Source: Pseudoalteromonas flavipulchra NCIMB 2033 = ATCC BAA-314
GTDB lineage: Bacteria; Pseudomonadota; Gammaproteobacteria; Enterobacterales; Alteromonadaceae
Reading direction: 5' to 3'
DNA length: 64,000 nt
Assembly: GCA_000814665.1 (NCBI GenBank)
Contig: JWIH01000025.1
Span: 496,001 to 560,000, forward strand
The position numbers and the translations under genes were made by a program. Numbering within the stretch: the first letter of the stretch is position 1; each line of letters begins with the position of its first letter. Below, in pieces: positions 52,093 through 60,366 of the stretch. The notes under the pieces were generated by a model. The model made no database searches. It saw only the letters and a list, made by a program, of their open reading frames with translations, and had not been told where the DNA came from.

Positions 52093-54738
52093 ATGGGCAA
52101 ATCGCTAGTAATTGTAGAGTCTCCCGCGAAGGCAAAAACAATCAATAAATACCTCGGCAAGGATTACATTGTTAAATCCAGTGTAGGCCATGTTCGAGAT
52201 CTTCCTACCTCAGGGGCAGGTAAGACGAAAGGCTTGGCAACTAAGTCGCCAGCTGAAGTACGTAAAATGTCACCTGAAGAAAAAGCGCAATATAAAAAGC
52301 AAAAAGATTATGCAAATTTAGTTGCGAGGATGGGGATTGATCCTGAGAAGGGTTGGGAACCCCATTACGAAATTTTGCCGGGTAAAGAAAAAGTAGTTCA
52401 AGAACTACAGAAACTTGCTGAGGATGCTGACCATATCTATCTCGCAACCGATTTGGATAGAGAAGGGGAAGCCATTGCTTGGCACCTTGAACAGATTATC
52501 GGTGGTGATGAGAGCAAATATAAACGTGTGGTCTTCAACGAGATCACCAAAAACGCGATAACCCAAGCGTTTGAAGCGCCTGGCGACCTTAACACCGACA
52601 TGGTATATGCGCAGCAGGCAAGACGATTCCTTGACCGAGTTGTTGGCTTTATGGTATCCCCGCTGCTTTGGCAAAAAGTAGCAAGAGGGTTATCGGCAGG
52701 TCGCGTACAATCTGTTGCTGTGAGATTACTTGTTGAGCGAGAGCGTGAGATTAAAGCGTTTATTCCAGAAGAGTTTTGGGATATTCACGCCGATGTTAAA
52801 GCAACAAAAGATGATATTCGCCTAGCGGTTACTAAGTTTAAAGGTGAGGCATTTAAGCCTGTAAATAAAGCGCAGGCTGATACTGCCGTACAAGTGCTTG
52901 AAAACAGTGCTTACGAAGTAGTCAAGGTTGAAGAAAAGCCAAGTAAGAGTAAGCCAAGTGCGCCATTTATTACCTCGACAATGCAGCAAGCGGCAAGTAC
53001 TCGTTTAGGCTATGGCGTAAAGAAAACCATGATGTTAGCGCAGCGTCTATACGAAGCGGGTTACATTACCTATATGCGTACGGACTCGACGAATTTATCA
53101 AATGACGCGTTAGAAATGTGTCGTGGCTATATCGATAGTGAATTTGGTAGTAAGTATCTTCCAGAATCACCACTGCGTTATTCCGCAAAAGGCAACGCAC
53201 AAGAAGCGCACGAGGCAATTCGTCCATCTGATGTGACGATCTTATCAGGTCATTTAGACGGCGTAGAGGCAGATGCTAAGAAGCTCTATGAGCTTATTTG
53301 GCGTCAGTTTGTGGCGTGTCAAATGATGCCCGCAGAGTATGACCTAACGACGCTGACCGTCGCCGCGGAAGATTACACGTTAAAAGCGAAAGGGCGCGTG
53401 CTACGTTTTGATGGTTGGACACGTGTACAACCGGCTGTGCGTAAGAAGAATGAAGAAGAGCAGGCGCTTCCAAGTGTTTCAGTTGGCGACAAGCTTGATC
53501 TTATTGCGATTGATCCTAAGCAGCACTTTACTAAACCACCAGCACGTTTCAGCGAAGCAAGCTTAGTTAAAGAATTAGAAAAGCGTGGTATTGGTCGTCC
53601 ATCTACCTATGCAGCTATCATTTCAACGATTCAGGACCGTGGTTATGTTCGAGTTGAAAACCGCCGTTTTTACGCTGAAAAAATGGGCGAGATCGTAACT
53701 GACAGACTCGTTGAGAATTTCAACGATTTAATGGACTTTGACTTTACCGCCAAAATGGAAGGTCGCCTTGATGACATCGCAGAAGGCGAACGTTTATGGA
53801 CGCAGGTACTTGATAAGTTTTACGCCGACTTTTCTAACCAGCTAGAAATAGCCGCTGGCGATGAAAGTGAAGGCGGCATGCGACAAAATGTGATGGTTGA
53901 AACAGACATCGATTGTCCCACATGTTCACGCAAAATGGGTATTCGTACTGCTTCTACAGGGGTATTCCTTGGCTGTACAGGCTATAACTTGCCACCAAAA
54001 GAGCGTTGTACCACCACAATTAATCTAGTGTCTGGTGATGAAGCGGTTGCCGCGGATGCGGATGAAGAGGCGGAAGCTGAATCGCTGCGTCATATGAAAC
54101 GTTGTCCAATTTGCGAAACGGCAATGGACTCATACCTTATTGATGAAACGAAAAAGCTCCATGTATGTGGTAATAACCCCGCGTGTAAGGGCTATGTCAT
54201 TGAAACAGGCGCATTTAAGATCAAAGGCTACGATGGACCACTAATTGAGTGTGACAAGTGTGGCTCGGATATGCAGCTTAAATCTGGCCGTTTTGGTAAG
54301 TATTTTGGTTGTACAAATGAAGACTGTAAAAATACACGTAAGCTATTGAAAAACGGTGAAGCTGCACCACCGAAAGAAGATCCAGTTCCGCTTCCGGAAC
54401 TAGGATGCGAAAAGTCAGATGCGCATTTTGTGCTTCGTGATGGCGCTTCAGGTATTTTCTTAGCGGCGCACACATTCCCGAAATCACGTGAGACAAGAGC
54501 CCCGAAAGTATCAGAGCTAAAACGCTTCAGAGATAGAATTTCACCTAAATTCTATTATCTGGCTGATGCGCCTGAGCAAGACTCAGATGGTAACCCTGCG
54601 ATTGTTCGCTACTCTAGAAAAACCAAGACACAATATGTGATGACAGAAGTGGATGGTAAAGCGACGGGTTGGAAAGCGACATATAGCAATGGTAAATGGG
54701 TAGAAGAAGAGAAAACTACCAAGAAAAAGAAAGCTTAA
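52093..54738 (+). CDS. topA: DNA topoisomerase I
   Basis: An 881-aa type IA topoisomerase that relaxes negative supercoils. The TOPRIM domain (1-145) has IVESPAKAKTI and the metal acidic motif TDLDREGEA (Asp120, Asp122). The active-site Tyr is Tyr327 in GYITYMRTDST. The C-terminal region from ~610 bears four-cysteine zinc ribbons: CPTCSRKMG...GCTGY...CTTT, CPICETAMD...CGNNPACKG and CDKCGSDM...GCTNEDCK. A basic KKKKA tail ends it. Length and domain order are standard for gammaproteobacteria. A terminator follows 70 bp after the stop. Confidence 0.97.
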   Translation: MGKSLVIVESPAKAKTINKYLGKDYIVKSSVGHVRDLPTSGAGKTKGLATKSPAEVRKMSPEEKAQYKKQKDYANLVARMGIDPEKGWEPHYEILPGKEKVVQELQKLAEDADHIYLATDLDREGEAIAWHLEQIIGGDESKYKRVVFNEITKNAITQAFEAPGDLNTDMVYAQQARRFLDRVVGFMVSPLLWQKVARGLSAGRVQSVAVRLLVEREREIKAFIPEEFWDIHADVKATKDDIRLAVTKFKGEAFKPVNKAQADTAVQVLENSAYEVVKVEEKPSKSKPSAPFITSTMQQAASTRLGYGVKKTMMLAQRLYEAGYITYMRTDSTNLSNDALEMCRGYIDSEFGSKYLPESPLRYSAKGNAQEAHEAIRPSDVTILSGHLDGVEADAKKLYELIWRQFVACQMMPAEYDLTTLTVAAEDYTLKAKGRVLRFDGWTRVQPAVRKKNEEEQALPSVSVGDKLDLIAIDPKQHFTKPPARFSEASLVKELEKRGIGRPSTYAAIISTIQDRGYVRVENRRFYAEKMGEIVTDRLVENFNDLMDFDFTAKMEGRLDDIAEGERLWTQVLDKFYADFSNQLEIAAGDESEGGMRQNVMVETDIDCPTCSRKMGIRTASTGVFLGCTGYNLPPKERCTTTINLVSGDEAVAADADEEAEAESLRHMKRCPICETAMDSYLIDETKKLHVCGNNPACKGYVIETGAFKIKGYDGPLIECDKCGSDMQLKSGRFGKYFGCTNEDCKNTRKLLKNGEAAPPKEDPVPLPELGCEKSDAHFVLRDGASGIFLAAHTFPKSRETRAPKVSELKRFRDRISPKFYYLADAPEQDSDGNPAIVRYSRKTKTQYVMTEVDGKATGWKATYSNGKWVEEEKTTKKKKA

Positions 54739-54807
54739 CGACTAGCCAAACATCGATAGGTGTCTTTAGATGCTATGGATATTTTGTCTAGAATGTTATT
54801 GAAAATA

Positions 54808-54839
54808 AAAGGCCGCTCAACACATTGAGCGGCCTTTTT
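54808..54839 (+). terminator. Rho-independent terminator after topA
   Basis: AAAGGCCGCTCA and TGAGCGGCCTTT arms with a 6-nt loop and five T residues. Strong, and symmetric enough to act both ways. Confidence 0.92.
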
Positions 54840-54863
54840 CATCATGAATGCCATCACTTAAAT

Positions 54864-55058
54864 AACCTGAGGTTTGGATAAGGAATGTTCCAACTCATTG
54901 TTGCTAAAGCACAACTTAGTTTTTCCTTGTCTAGCCAGCAAGTTTTAGGGAAAACAAGGCGAATTTACGCACCAATAGCTGGCTATTGGAAGTGAATTCA
55001 ACGCAGTTAGCGCTAAAACTGGCTGCTAGAAAGGCATTAATTATCCGCAGCTCAGGTT
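54864..55058 (-). mobile_element. MITE-like element, copy B
   Basis: A 195-bp element ending in AACCTGAG and CTCAGGTT, flanked on both sides by AAAT (54860-54863 and 55059-55062), a 4-bp target-site duplication. It is in inverted orientation to copy A at 31348 and lacks that copy's central ~47 bp. No protein is encoded. It inserted between a terminator and a convergent gene's end, apparently without harm. Confidence 0.85.
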
Positions 55059-55061
55059 AAA

Positions 55062-55076
55062 TAAGCGAACTGGTAT
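55062..55076 (-). repeat. TACCA-type repeat end overlapping a stop codon
   Basis: On the minus strand ATACCAGTTCGCTTA, differing at one base from the 47087 and 50526 copies. It directly follows MITE copy B's target duplication. The TAA stop of the 80-aa gene (55076-55078) overlaps its first base. Confidence 0.5.
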
Positions 55077-55318
55077 TATTTAATGTTTACGTCTTTGACT
55101 TTTTGATAGCCAGTTGCTTCTAGTTCGTCGTTAACGCAATTCAAAACATATTTTTTCATCTCAGATGCTTGTACATCATCATCTTTTGCCCAATCAAGGC
55201 ACATTTGAGTTAACTCTTGAACCAAGTCTGCAGGCGCGACTGGTAACTCTTCATTGGCTTGTACTTGTACACAAGCAAAAAGAGATAGAGCGATTAATGA
55301 TGAAACTAAGGTTTTCAT
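55076..55318 (-). CDS. Small exported protein, unknown function
   Basis: An 80-aa protein with a clear signal peptide (KTLVSSLIALSLFACVQVQA) and a mature ~58-residue acidic domain containing two cysteines (QMCLDWAKDD and YVLNCVNDEL), which could form a disulfide. An ATG at 55318 follows AGGTAACACG. I do not recognise the family. It lies alone between MITE copy B and the YqhA-like gene. Periplasmic, presumably. Confidence 0.7.
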   Translation of the reverse strand: MKTLVSSLIALSLFACVQVQANEELPVAPADLVQELTQMCLDWAKDDDVQASEMKKYVLNCVNDELEATGYQKVKDVNIK

Positions 55319-55509
55319 TCGTGTTACCTGTTAGTTGAAAGAACAAGCATGTTTTAAAGCAAAATTTAAAATAAGGAAAACGAATTAATTTTCTCTTTAA
55401 GAGCAGAAAATTGATTCAAATTTACATTAATAAATGGTGAGAAATACAAGCGTTGATGCTACATTTATAGGTTCAGTTAAACTAATTAAAGATGGTGAAA
55501 ATCAAAAAC

Positions 55510-56052
55510 ATGGAGCAAGAAACTAAGTCTGAGAATGAGCAATTTAATCGTTATGAATATCTCTTAGAAAGAACCTTATTTAAAGGGCGATGGCTGTTAG
55601 CGCCTTTCTTTGTTGGCCTACTACTCGCGATTGTGTTGCTGTTACTTAAGTTCTTTAAACAGCTTTATGTGATGACCATCAGTGCGCTTACCGCGACAAA
55701 TCAAGAATTACTCATTGGTATCTTAACATTGGTTGATACGGCTTTACTGGCTGGGTTGTTGATCATCATTATTTTTAGTGGCTACGAGAACTTTGTTTCC
55801 AAGCTTAATGTTGAACCACAAGAAGACAAACCGACTTGGATGGGGAAAGTTGGCTTCTCAGGGCTTAAAATCAAGCTGATCAGCGCCATCGTAGCGATAT
55901 CTGCCGTAGAGTTGCTCAAGGTCTTTATTCATTCTCAAGATTTAACCAGTGAGCAGCTTGCTTGGAAAGTAGGCATACACATTACTTTCGTGATCTCTGG
56001 GGTGTTGTTTTCGGTCACCGACTTTATTAATAGTCGAACCCACTCCCATTAA
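55510..56052 (+). CDS. YqhA family (UPF0114) membrane protein
   Basis: A 180-aa inner-membrane protein of the YqhA/HI0507 group: YEYLLERTLFKGRWLLAPFFVGL, then helices near 30-50, 65-90, 120-135 and 148-165, with LVDTALLAGLLIIIIFSGYENFVS as the family signature (in two parts: LVDTALLAGLL, then FSGYENFVS). The ATG at 55510 has GGTGA upstream; another ATG at 55492 gives 186 aa. The function is unknown; structure-related STIM/ion-channel speculation is not supported here. A hairpin follows. Confidence 0.88.
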   Translation: MEQETKSENEQFNRYEYLLERTLFKGRWLLAPFFVGLLLAIVLLLLKFFKQLYVMTISALTATNQELLIGILTLVDTALLAGLLIIIIFSGYENFVSKLNVEPQEDKPTWMGKVGFSGLKIKLISAIVAISAVELLKVFIHSQDLTSEQLAWKVGIHITFVISGVLFSVTDFINSRTHSH

Positions 56053-56065
56053 AAATTGCGGCTAT

Positions 56066-56110
56066 AAAGGAGTGATAATCGACTTATGCTCACGATCACT
56101 CCTTTATTCT
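56066..56110 (+). terminator. Terminator after the YqhA-like gene
   Basis: Perfect 11-bp arms AAAGGAGTGAT and ATCACTCCTTT around an 18-nt loop, followed by ATTCT. Located 14 bp past the stop. Confidence 0.65.
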
Positions 56111-56173
56111 AACCAGCGCTGTCTCCGGTGGTTCAAGTGCTAGCGCCACGCCTTTACGAGTGACCCCTTTCTT

Positions 56174-56335
56174 ATACCAATTGAATTAATTCTCTAATCA
56201 ATTTGAAGGGTGAAATAGCATATTAGCTTCGTTAAAAATTTCTCATTTAGAACAACTAAATAGTAAAATTTTTGCCTTGCTACTAAAGCTATTTCCCCGC
56301 TTCAAGATAGATCATTTACTTAATACAACTGGTAT
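56174..56335. mobile_element. Long imperfect hairpin element with TACCA ends
   Basis: A ~162-bp non-coding element with terminal inverted repeats ATACCAATTG[A]ATTAA (left) and, read inward from the right, ATACCAGTTG[T]ATTAA. Its two halves are imperfectly complementary along most of the length (TTGAAGGGTGAAATAGC pairs with the complement of GCTATTTCCCCGCTTCAA). It is thus a large potential hairpin. Its right end overlaps the TAA of the permease gene. No target duplication is obvious and no transposase is present. Confidence 0.75.
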
Positions 56336-57588
56336 TAATCAAACTTCTTATTACTGTAAACAAGCAGTGAGGTGGCTATCGCAACGTAACCTAATAATAG
56401 ATATACGGTGGTTGCTGATTGTTCGTGATTTAACAGGTAAGATTTAAATGCACTATGCAAAATGACTACGAACATGCAGCAAAGCGACAACGTAAGGGCG
56501 CTTTTAATCATGCTTCCTAGCGCAACACAAAGAACAAACCCTGCTACAGAGCCTGTAAATATCACTAAATAGAAAGCCACAGTCTCGAATGTGGAAAAGA
56601 AGCTACAAGCTAGCAATACTAAAAGTTGAAACAAGGCTAGGCAAAACCCAAGTTTAACTGCAGAGACGTGGTAAGCCTGCTTTATCGCTTTAAGGCTTGA
56701 ATAGATAGGGAGTAGGTATAGTTGATCCCATGTCATTTTTGTTTGTAGTTTGGACCAACAGACAAAAATAGCGACCATCAGAACAAGCATATCGGTAAAG
56801 CCGATAACAAAATGGAGTGTGACACCAAAAAAGCCACTTGCCACAATGGCTAATAGTCCAGAGATAAGCAATATCTGACAGGTTTGTATCAACAGATTAC
56901 CCGCAAAATAGCTCATTGGCATAAAAAATTGTCTAAACCCCTGAGTGAGGAAATCTGGTGCGAAGGTATTGCTTGGGAGCCACCCTGTTTGAATATTATT
57001 TATGTAGGTTTGATATGCCATATGATGCCATTGGCAGTGATGAGTCCGTGTCACTAACAGGTATGTTCCCATTACCATAAGGGGAACGGCAAGCAGTGCT
57101 AAAATTTGTGGGGTATCGCCAAAAAACATAGCGAGCACGAGTACTAGCATAAAAACGTAACTATTATGTCTAAAATACACACTATTTCGAAGACATAGCA
57201 AAAAGAAGCTACCGCCAAAGCTCGTTGCAAATAACATGGCATAGGCAACTTCAGATGCGGGGCGGTTGAAAAGAGCAAGGGCATTGAGTAAGTAGCCAAT
57301 GACCAGAATTACCGTACCTTGCAAGTATATGTGCTGTTTAATTGCAGGGAACAGTAAGGCGCTCTCCTGTGCTTGCAACTTCACTAACTGCCAACAAAAA
57401 GCCATCCATAAAGCGCTGATTGAAAAGACCAAACTAAATGCTTGTATATTTTGATCTTCTATTAAGGTTAATAAAGGTGAAGCGATAGACGCTAAGAACC
57501 CAGGAATGAAAAAATTTGCTGAGCCGCACTCTCGCAGCCAAAACCCGGAAAATCCGGTCCACCAATTGCGCTGAGTTAATGTACTCAT
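56335..57588 (-). CDS. ABC transporter permease-like membrane protein
   Basis: A 417-aa protein with about ten to twelve transmembrane helices and no recognised permease signature. It is coupled by a 4-bp overlap (57585-57588) to the upstream ABC ATPase gene, so I infer it is that ATPase's membrane partner. The C terminus is short (YSNKKFD) and its stop codon lies in the end of the hairpin element at 56174-56335, so the original 3' end may have been replaced. Substrate unknown. Confidence 0.75.
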   Translation of the reverse strand: MSTLTQRNWWTGFSGFWLRECGSANFFIPGFLASIASPLLTLIEDQNIQAFSLVFSISALWMAFCWQLVKLQAQESALLFPAIKQHIYLQGTVILVIGYLLNALALFNRPASEVAYAMLFATSFGGSFFLLCLRNSVYFRHNSYVFMLVLVLAMFFGDTPQILALLAVPLMVMGTYLLVTRTHHCQWHHMAYQTYINNIQTGWLPSNTFAPDFLTQGFRQFFMPMSYFAGNLLIQTCQILLISGLLAIVASGFFGVTLHFVIGFTDMLVLMVAIFVCWSKLQTKMTWDQLYLLPIYSSLKAIKQAYHVSAVKLGFCLALFQLLVLLACSFFSTFETVAFYLVIFTGSVAGFVLCVALGSMIKSALTLSLCCMFVVILHSAFKSYLLNHEQSATTVYLLLGYVAIATSLLVYSNKKFD

Positions 57589-58418
57589 GCGTGTAGCTCC
57601 ACAAAGAGCTGCTCAAGGTTGCTATGGCTTTGCTGTAGGTCTGCTGACCAGTTTGCACTGTCGTGAGCTTGATAAATGCTAAAACGTTCAGATTGATGAA
57701 GTACGTTTCCTGATGGCAGTTTGCTTGTAAGATGATGTGGTACAAGCCTAATTTGTTCTTTTAGTGTATCTAATTCGCCAGTAACCAAAACCTTACCATC
57801 TTTAATAATGGCAATGTGACTCGCAACGCGCTCAACGTCAGATGTAATATGCGAGGAGAAAAGTACACCAGAGCCGGACTCAAGTGCTAACTCGAATAAG
57901 TCCGACATAAACTCCCGGCGTGCAATGGGGTCGAGGCTTGACACTGGCTCGTCAAGGATCAGTAACTTAGGGCGGTACGACATCGCCATTATCAGCGCTA
58001 AGCTTTGTTGTTGGCCAACTGAAAGGTTACTTACCAGCTTGTTTTCGTCTAACTCGAAGCGAGAAAGCCATTCTTGCTCAAGTGTAATATCCCAATTTGG
58101 ATAAAAGCTGCGATGCAGTGTTAGGGCGTCTTTGACTTTAAAGCCTTGATAGCCACAGGGCTGTTGTGGGACATAGCCAATTTGGCTTTTGCATGTAGGG
58201 CTCAGCTCAAGGTTGCTGCTGTTGAGGCAGCTAACCTCACCACTATTTTGTTCGATTAACCCAAGTGCAATTCGCAGTAGTGTTGTTTTACCGGCCCCGT
58301 TTCGTCCTAGTAAACCCATAACCATGCCTGGTTCAATAATAAGATTTATGTCTTCAAGAACCGGCTTGTCGGCAAATTGTTTATGGATTTTAGTGAATTG
58401 TAGTAGTGGGCTTGTCAT
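57585..58418 (-). CDS. ABC transporter ATP-binding protein (YtrB-like)
   Basis: A 277-aa ATPase. Walker A GLLGRNGAGKTT (about 36-47), Q-loop YVPQQPCG, the signature LSVGQQQSL, Walker B LLILDEPVSSLDP, and the switch His in LFSSHITSD are all present. The start at 58418 overlaps the GntR stop as TAATG. A ~60-residue C-terminal extension follows the ATPase core. In the order GntR, ATPase, permease it matches the ytr-type exporter layout of gram-positives, used here by analogy. Confidence 0.92.
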   Translation of the reverse strand: MTSPLLQFTKIHKQFADKPVLEDINLIIEPGMVMGLLGRNGAGKTTLLRIALGLIEQNSGEVSCLNSSNLELSPTCKSQIGYVPQQPCGYQGFKVKDALTLHRSFYPNWDITLEQEWLSRFELDENKLVSNLSVGQQQSLALIMAMSYRPKLLILDEPVSSLDPIARREFMSDLFELALESGSGVLFSSHITSDVERVASHIAIIKDGKVLVTGELDTLKEQIRLVPHHLTSKLPSGNVLHQSERFSIYQAHDSANWSADLQQSHSNLEQLFVELHA

Positions 58419-58789
58419 TATTCTTGTCCCCAATTTTTATCAATCAATGATATCAATTCAGTCTTACTGATCCCAAGCTGTTTCGCATCACTAATTAAAA
58501 TATCTAGGTTTTTATGGAGTAGATTATCGGTCTGTTGTGTCGTTTGCTGCTGTGCAACGCGTGTCGGCTGGCCGCGTCTTCGTTCAAGCCAACCTTGATC
58601 GACAAGTTGCCCGATAGCCCGAGAGACGGTCATCGGGTTCACCGAGAAGTGCTCAGCTAGCTTTCTTACAGAAGGTAGCTCTTCTCCGGCTTGTGCTTTA
58701 CCAGACACAATTAAACGCACTACTTGATCAAATAGCTGCTTATAAATCGGCTCTGCGCTGTTGGGGTTGACATGAATAAGATCTAGCAT
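58418..58789 (-). CDS. GntR family regulator, YtrA subfamily
   Basis: A 123-aa short GntR regulator: a winged HTH (about 8-75; PIYKQLFDQVVRLIVSGKAQ, AGEELPSVRKLAEHFSVNPMTVSRAI split) and a short helical tail in place of the large effector domain, defining YtrA. It begins the operon GntR, ABC ATPase, permease. The palindrome 15 bp before its start and repeated ATACA boxes toward the divergent hydrolase gene are likely operator sites, so it may repress both sides. Confidence 0.9.
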   Translation of the reverse strand: MLDLIHVNPNSAEPIYKQLFDQVVRLIVSGKAQAGEELPSVRKLAEHFSVNPMTVSRAIGQLVDQGWLERRRGQPTRVAQQQTTQQTDNLLHKNLDILISDAKQLGISKTELISLIDKNWGQE

Positions 58790-58803
58790 TACTCTAATTC
58801 TAC

Positions 58804-58832
58804 TGTATTAATACAATAATACACTGATACAC
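58804..58832. promoter_or_regulatory. Candidate GntR/YtrA operator
   Basis: TGTATTAATACA (58804-58815) is a perfect 12-bp palindrome, followed by further ATACA units at 58819 and 58827 spaced by eight. It lies in the 89-bp gap between the GntR gene and the divergent hydrolase gene, where an operator controlling both would sit. Confidence 0.65.
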
Positions 58833-58878
58833 TCACTTAAAGTTAGCATACTGACCGTGAGTCAACAAGGAAATAACT

Positions 58879-60363
58879 ATGAAAAAGCCATTTAAGTTTA
58901 AGAAAAGCTTAGTAAAGCTAGCGCTGCTTCCTCTCGTTTTAGGAACTGTGCTGCCATTACAAGCGGCAACATCAACCGCAGAATTATCCGCTTGTTATGC
59001 AAAAGGCCTGAGTGACAGAGCGCAATGCGGAAAAATCTCGCAACCATTAAGTGAAACCAAAACAGAACAAAAAATTGATATTCATTTTATGGTTATTCCT
59101 GCAATAAAGCCGCTTTACCCACAAGAAGCGATTATTGCGTTTGCAGGGGGACCTGGACAATCGGCCACCGAAATTGCAGCAAACTTTGAAAGAATTCTTA
59201 AATACGCGAGAGAAAATAGAGACATTATACTTGTTGATCAACGGGGAACTGGAAAGTCTAATCTATTGCAATGCGATATGGATGATCTTGAGCAACAGTT
59301 TGCGCTAAATGATACCTTATTGGGCCTCGATTTTTACAAAGAAGATGCCCTTAAGTGTAAAGAAAAACTAGACACAGATCTTTCCGACTATACGACGGTT
59401 GCAGCTGCAAAAGATTTTGACGCGGTAAGAGTCGCGCTTGGTTATAGCAAATTACACTTATATGGTGGCTCATATGGAACACGCATCGCACTTGAGTATA
59501 TGAGACAGTTCCCTGATAGTGTTGCATCGGCCGTGTTAGATGGTCTTGCACCCAATAACCAAAGTTTAATGGCGATTGGTGGCGCGATAGAAGGCTCATT
59601 GAATGCCCTTTTTGCACAATGTGAAGCCGATAAAAAATGTGCAAATAGTTATCCGAATCTAAAGCAGCAATGGCAAAGCTTGCTTAATCAAGTAGAGCAA
59701 ACGCCGATAGAAGTGTCTGTACTTCATCCAAGAACCAGCAAACCGCTTGCAATGACGATGACCAAAATGAAGCTATTTAGCGCGATTAGGATGGCGCTTT
59801 ACTCTCATTCCTTCCGTGCATTGGTGCCGCTTGCGATTAGTGAAGCGACTAACGGTAACCTTGCTCCACTTGTTGGCATGATGGCACCAAGTGAAGACGG
59901 TCTGGGATTGGCCATGGGGATGCATCAGGCGATTGTATGTGGGGAAGATTGGCCACGATTAACGGCTGCGGACAAAGCCAAATATAGTGAAAACTATATG
60001 GGTGAGATGATGATCACAGGACTAGATGCGACGTGCCCAATTTGGAATGTGAGCCCGGTGCCAAGTAGTTACTATGAACCCGTTGCGTCAGATATTCCAA
60101 CCTTACTGCTTTCTGGCGGATTAGATCCAGCAACGCCTGCTAAGTGGGCAGAAGTTGCGATGGAAAAATTAAGCAATGCCACGCACTTAGTTGCGCCAAC
60201 GGCTACGCATATTGTCGCAGGGCAAAGCTGTGCTAATAAGCTTATTGCTAAGTTTTACGATGAAAAGACAGTGGGAGACTTTGATACTAGCTGTCTTGAA
60301 GAAGATACACGCAAACAATTCTTTATGAACATCAATGGCCCAGCAACCGCTAATAAGGAGTAA
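58879..60363 (+). CDS. Secreted alpha/beta hydrolase (S33 / TAP-like peptidase)
   Basis: A 494-aa exported hydrolase of the proline iminopeptidase / tripeptidyl aminopeptidase group. A signal peptide (about 1-29, ending LQA) precedes the fold. The nucleophile elbow is LYGGSYGTR with Ser198; the oxyanion loop is FAGGPGQSA; the Asp is in LSGGLDPATPA and the His in TATHIVAG, within a TAP-like C-terminal domain. Four bases separate it from the next ABC gene. It may cleave extracellular or periplasmic peptides, including toxic ones exported or sensed by the flanking transporters; this is inference. Confidence 0.88.
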   Translation: MKKPFKFKKSLVKLALLPLVLGTVLPLQAATSTAELSACYAKGLSDRAQCGKISQPLSETKTEQKIDIHFMVIPAIKPLYPQEAIIAFAGGPGQSATEIAANFERILKYARENRDIILVDQRGTGKSNLLQCDMDDLEQQFALNDTLLGLDFYKEDALKCKEKLDTDLSDYTTVAAAKDFDAVRVALGYSKLHLYGGSYGTRIALEYMRQFPDSVASAVLDGLAPNNQSLMAIGGAIEGSLNALFAQCEADKKCANSYPNLKQQWQSLLNQVEQTPIEVSVLHPRTSKPLAMTMTKMKLFSAIRMALYSHSFRALVPLAISEATNGNLAPLVGMMAPSEDGLGLAMGMHQAIVCGEDWPRLTAADKAKYSENYMGEMMITGLDATCPIWNVSPVPSSYYEPVASDIPTLLLSGGLDPATPAKWAEVAMEKLSNATHLVAPTATHIVAGQSCANKLIAKFYDEKTVGDFDTSCLEEDTRKQFFMNINGPATANKE

Positions 60364-60366
60364 CTC

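Larger units (their letters stand above)
54739..55075. other. Intergenic region holding MITE copy B
   Basis: 337 bp between topA and the convergent 80-aa gene. It contains the topA terminator and the MITE copy at 54864-55058. No gene is visible. Confidence 0.6.
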
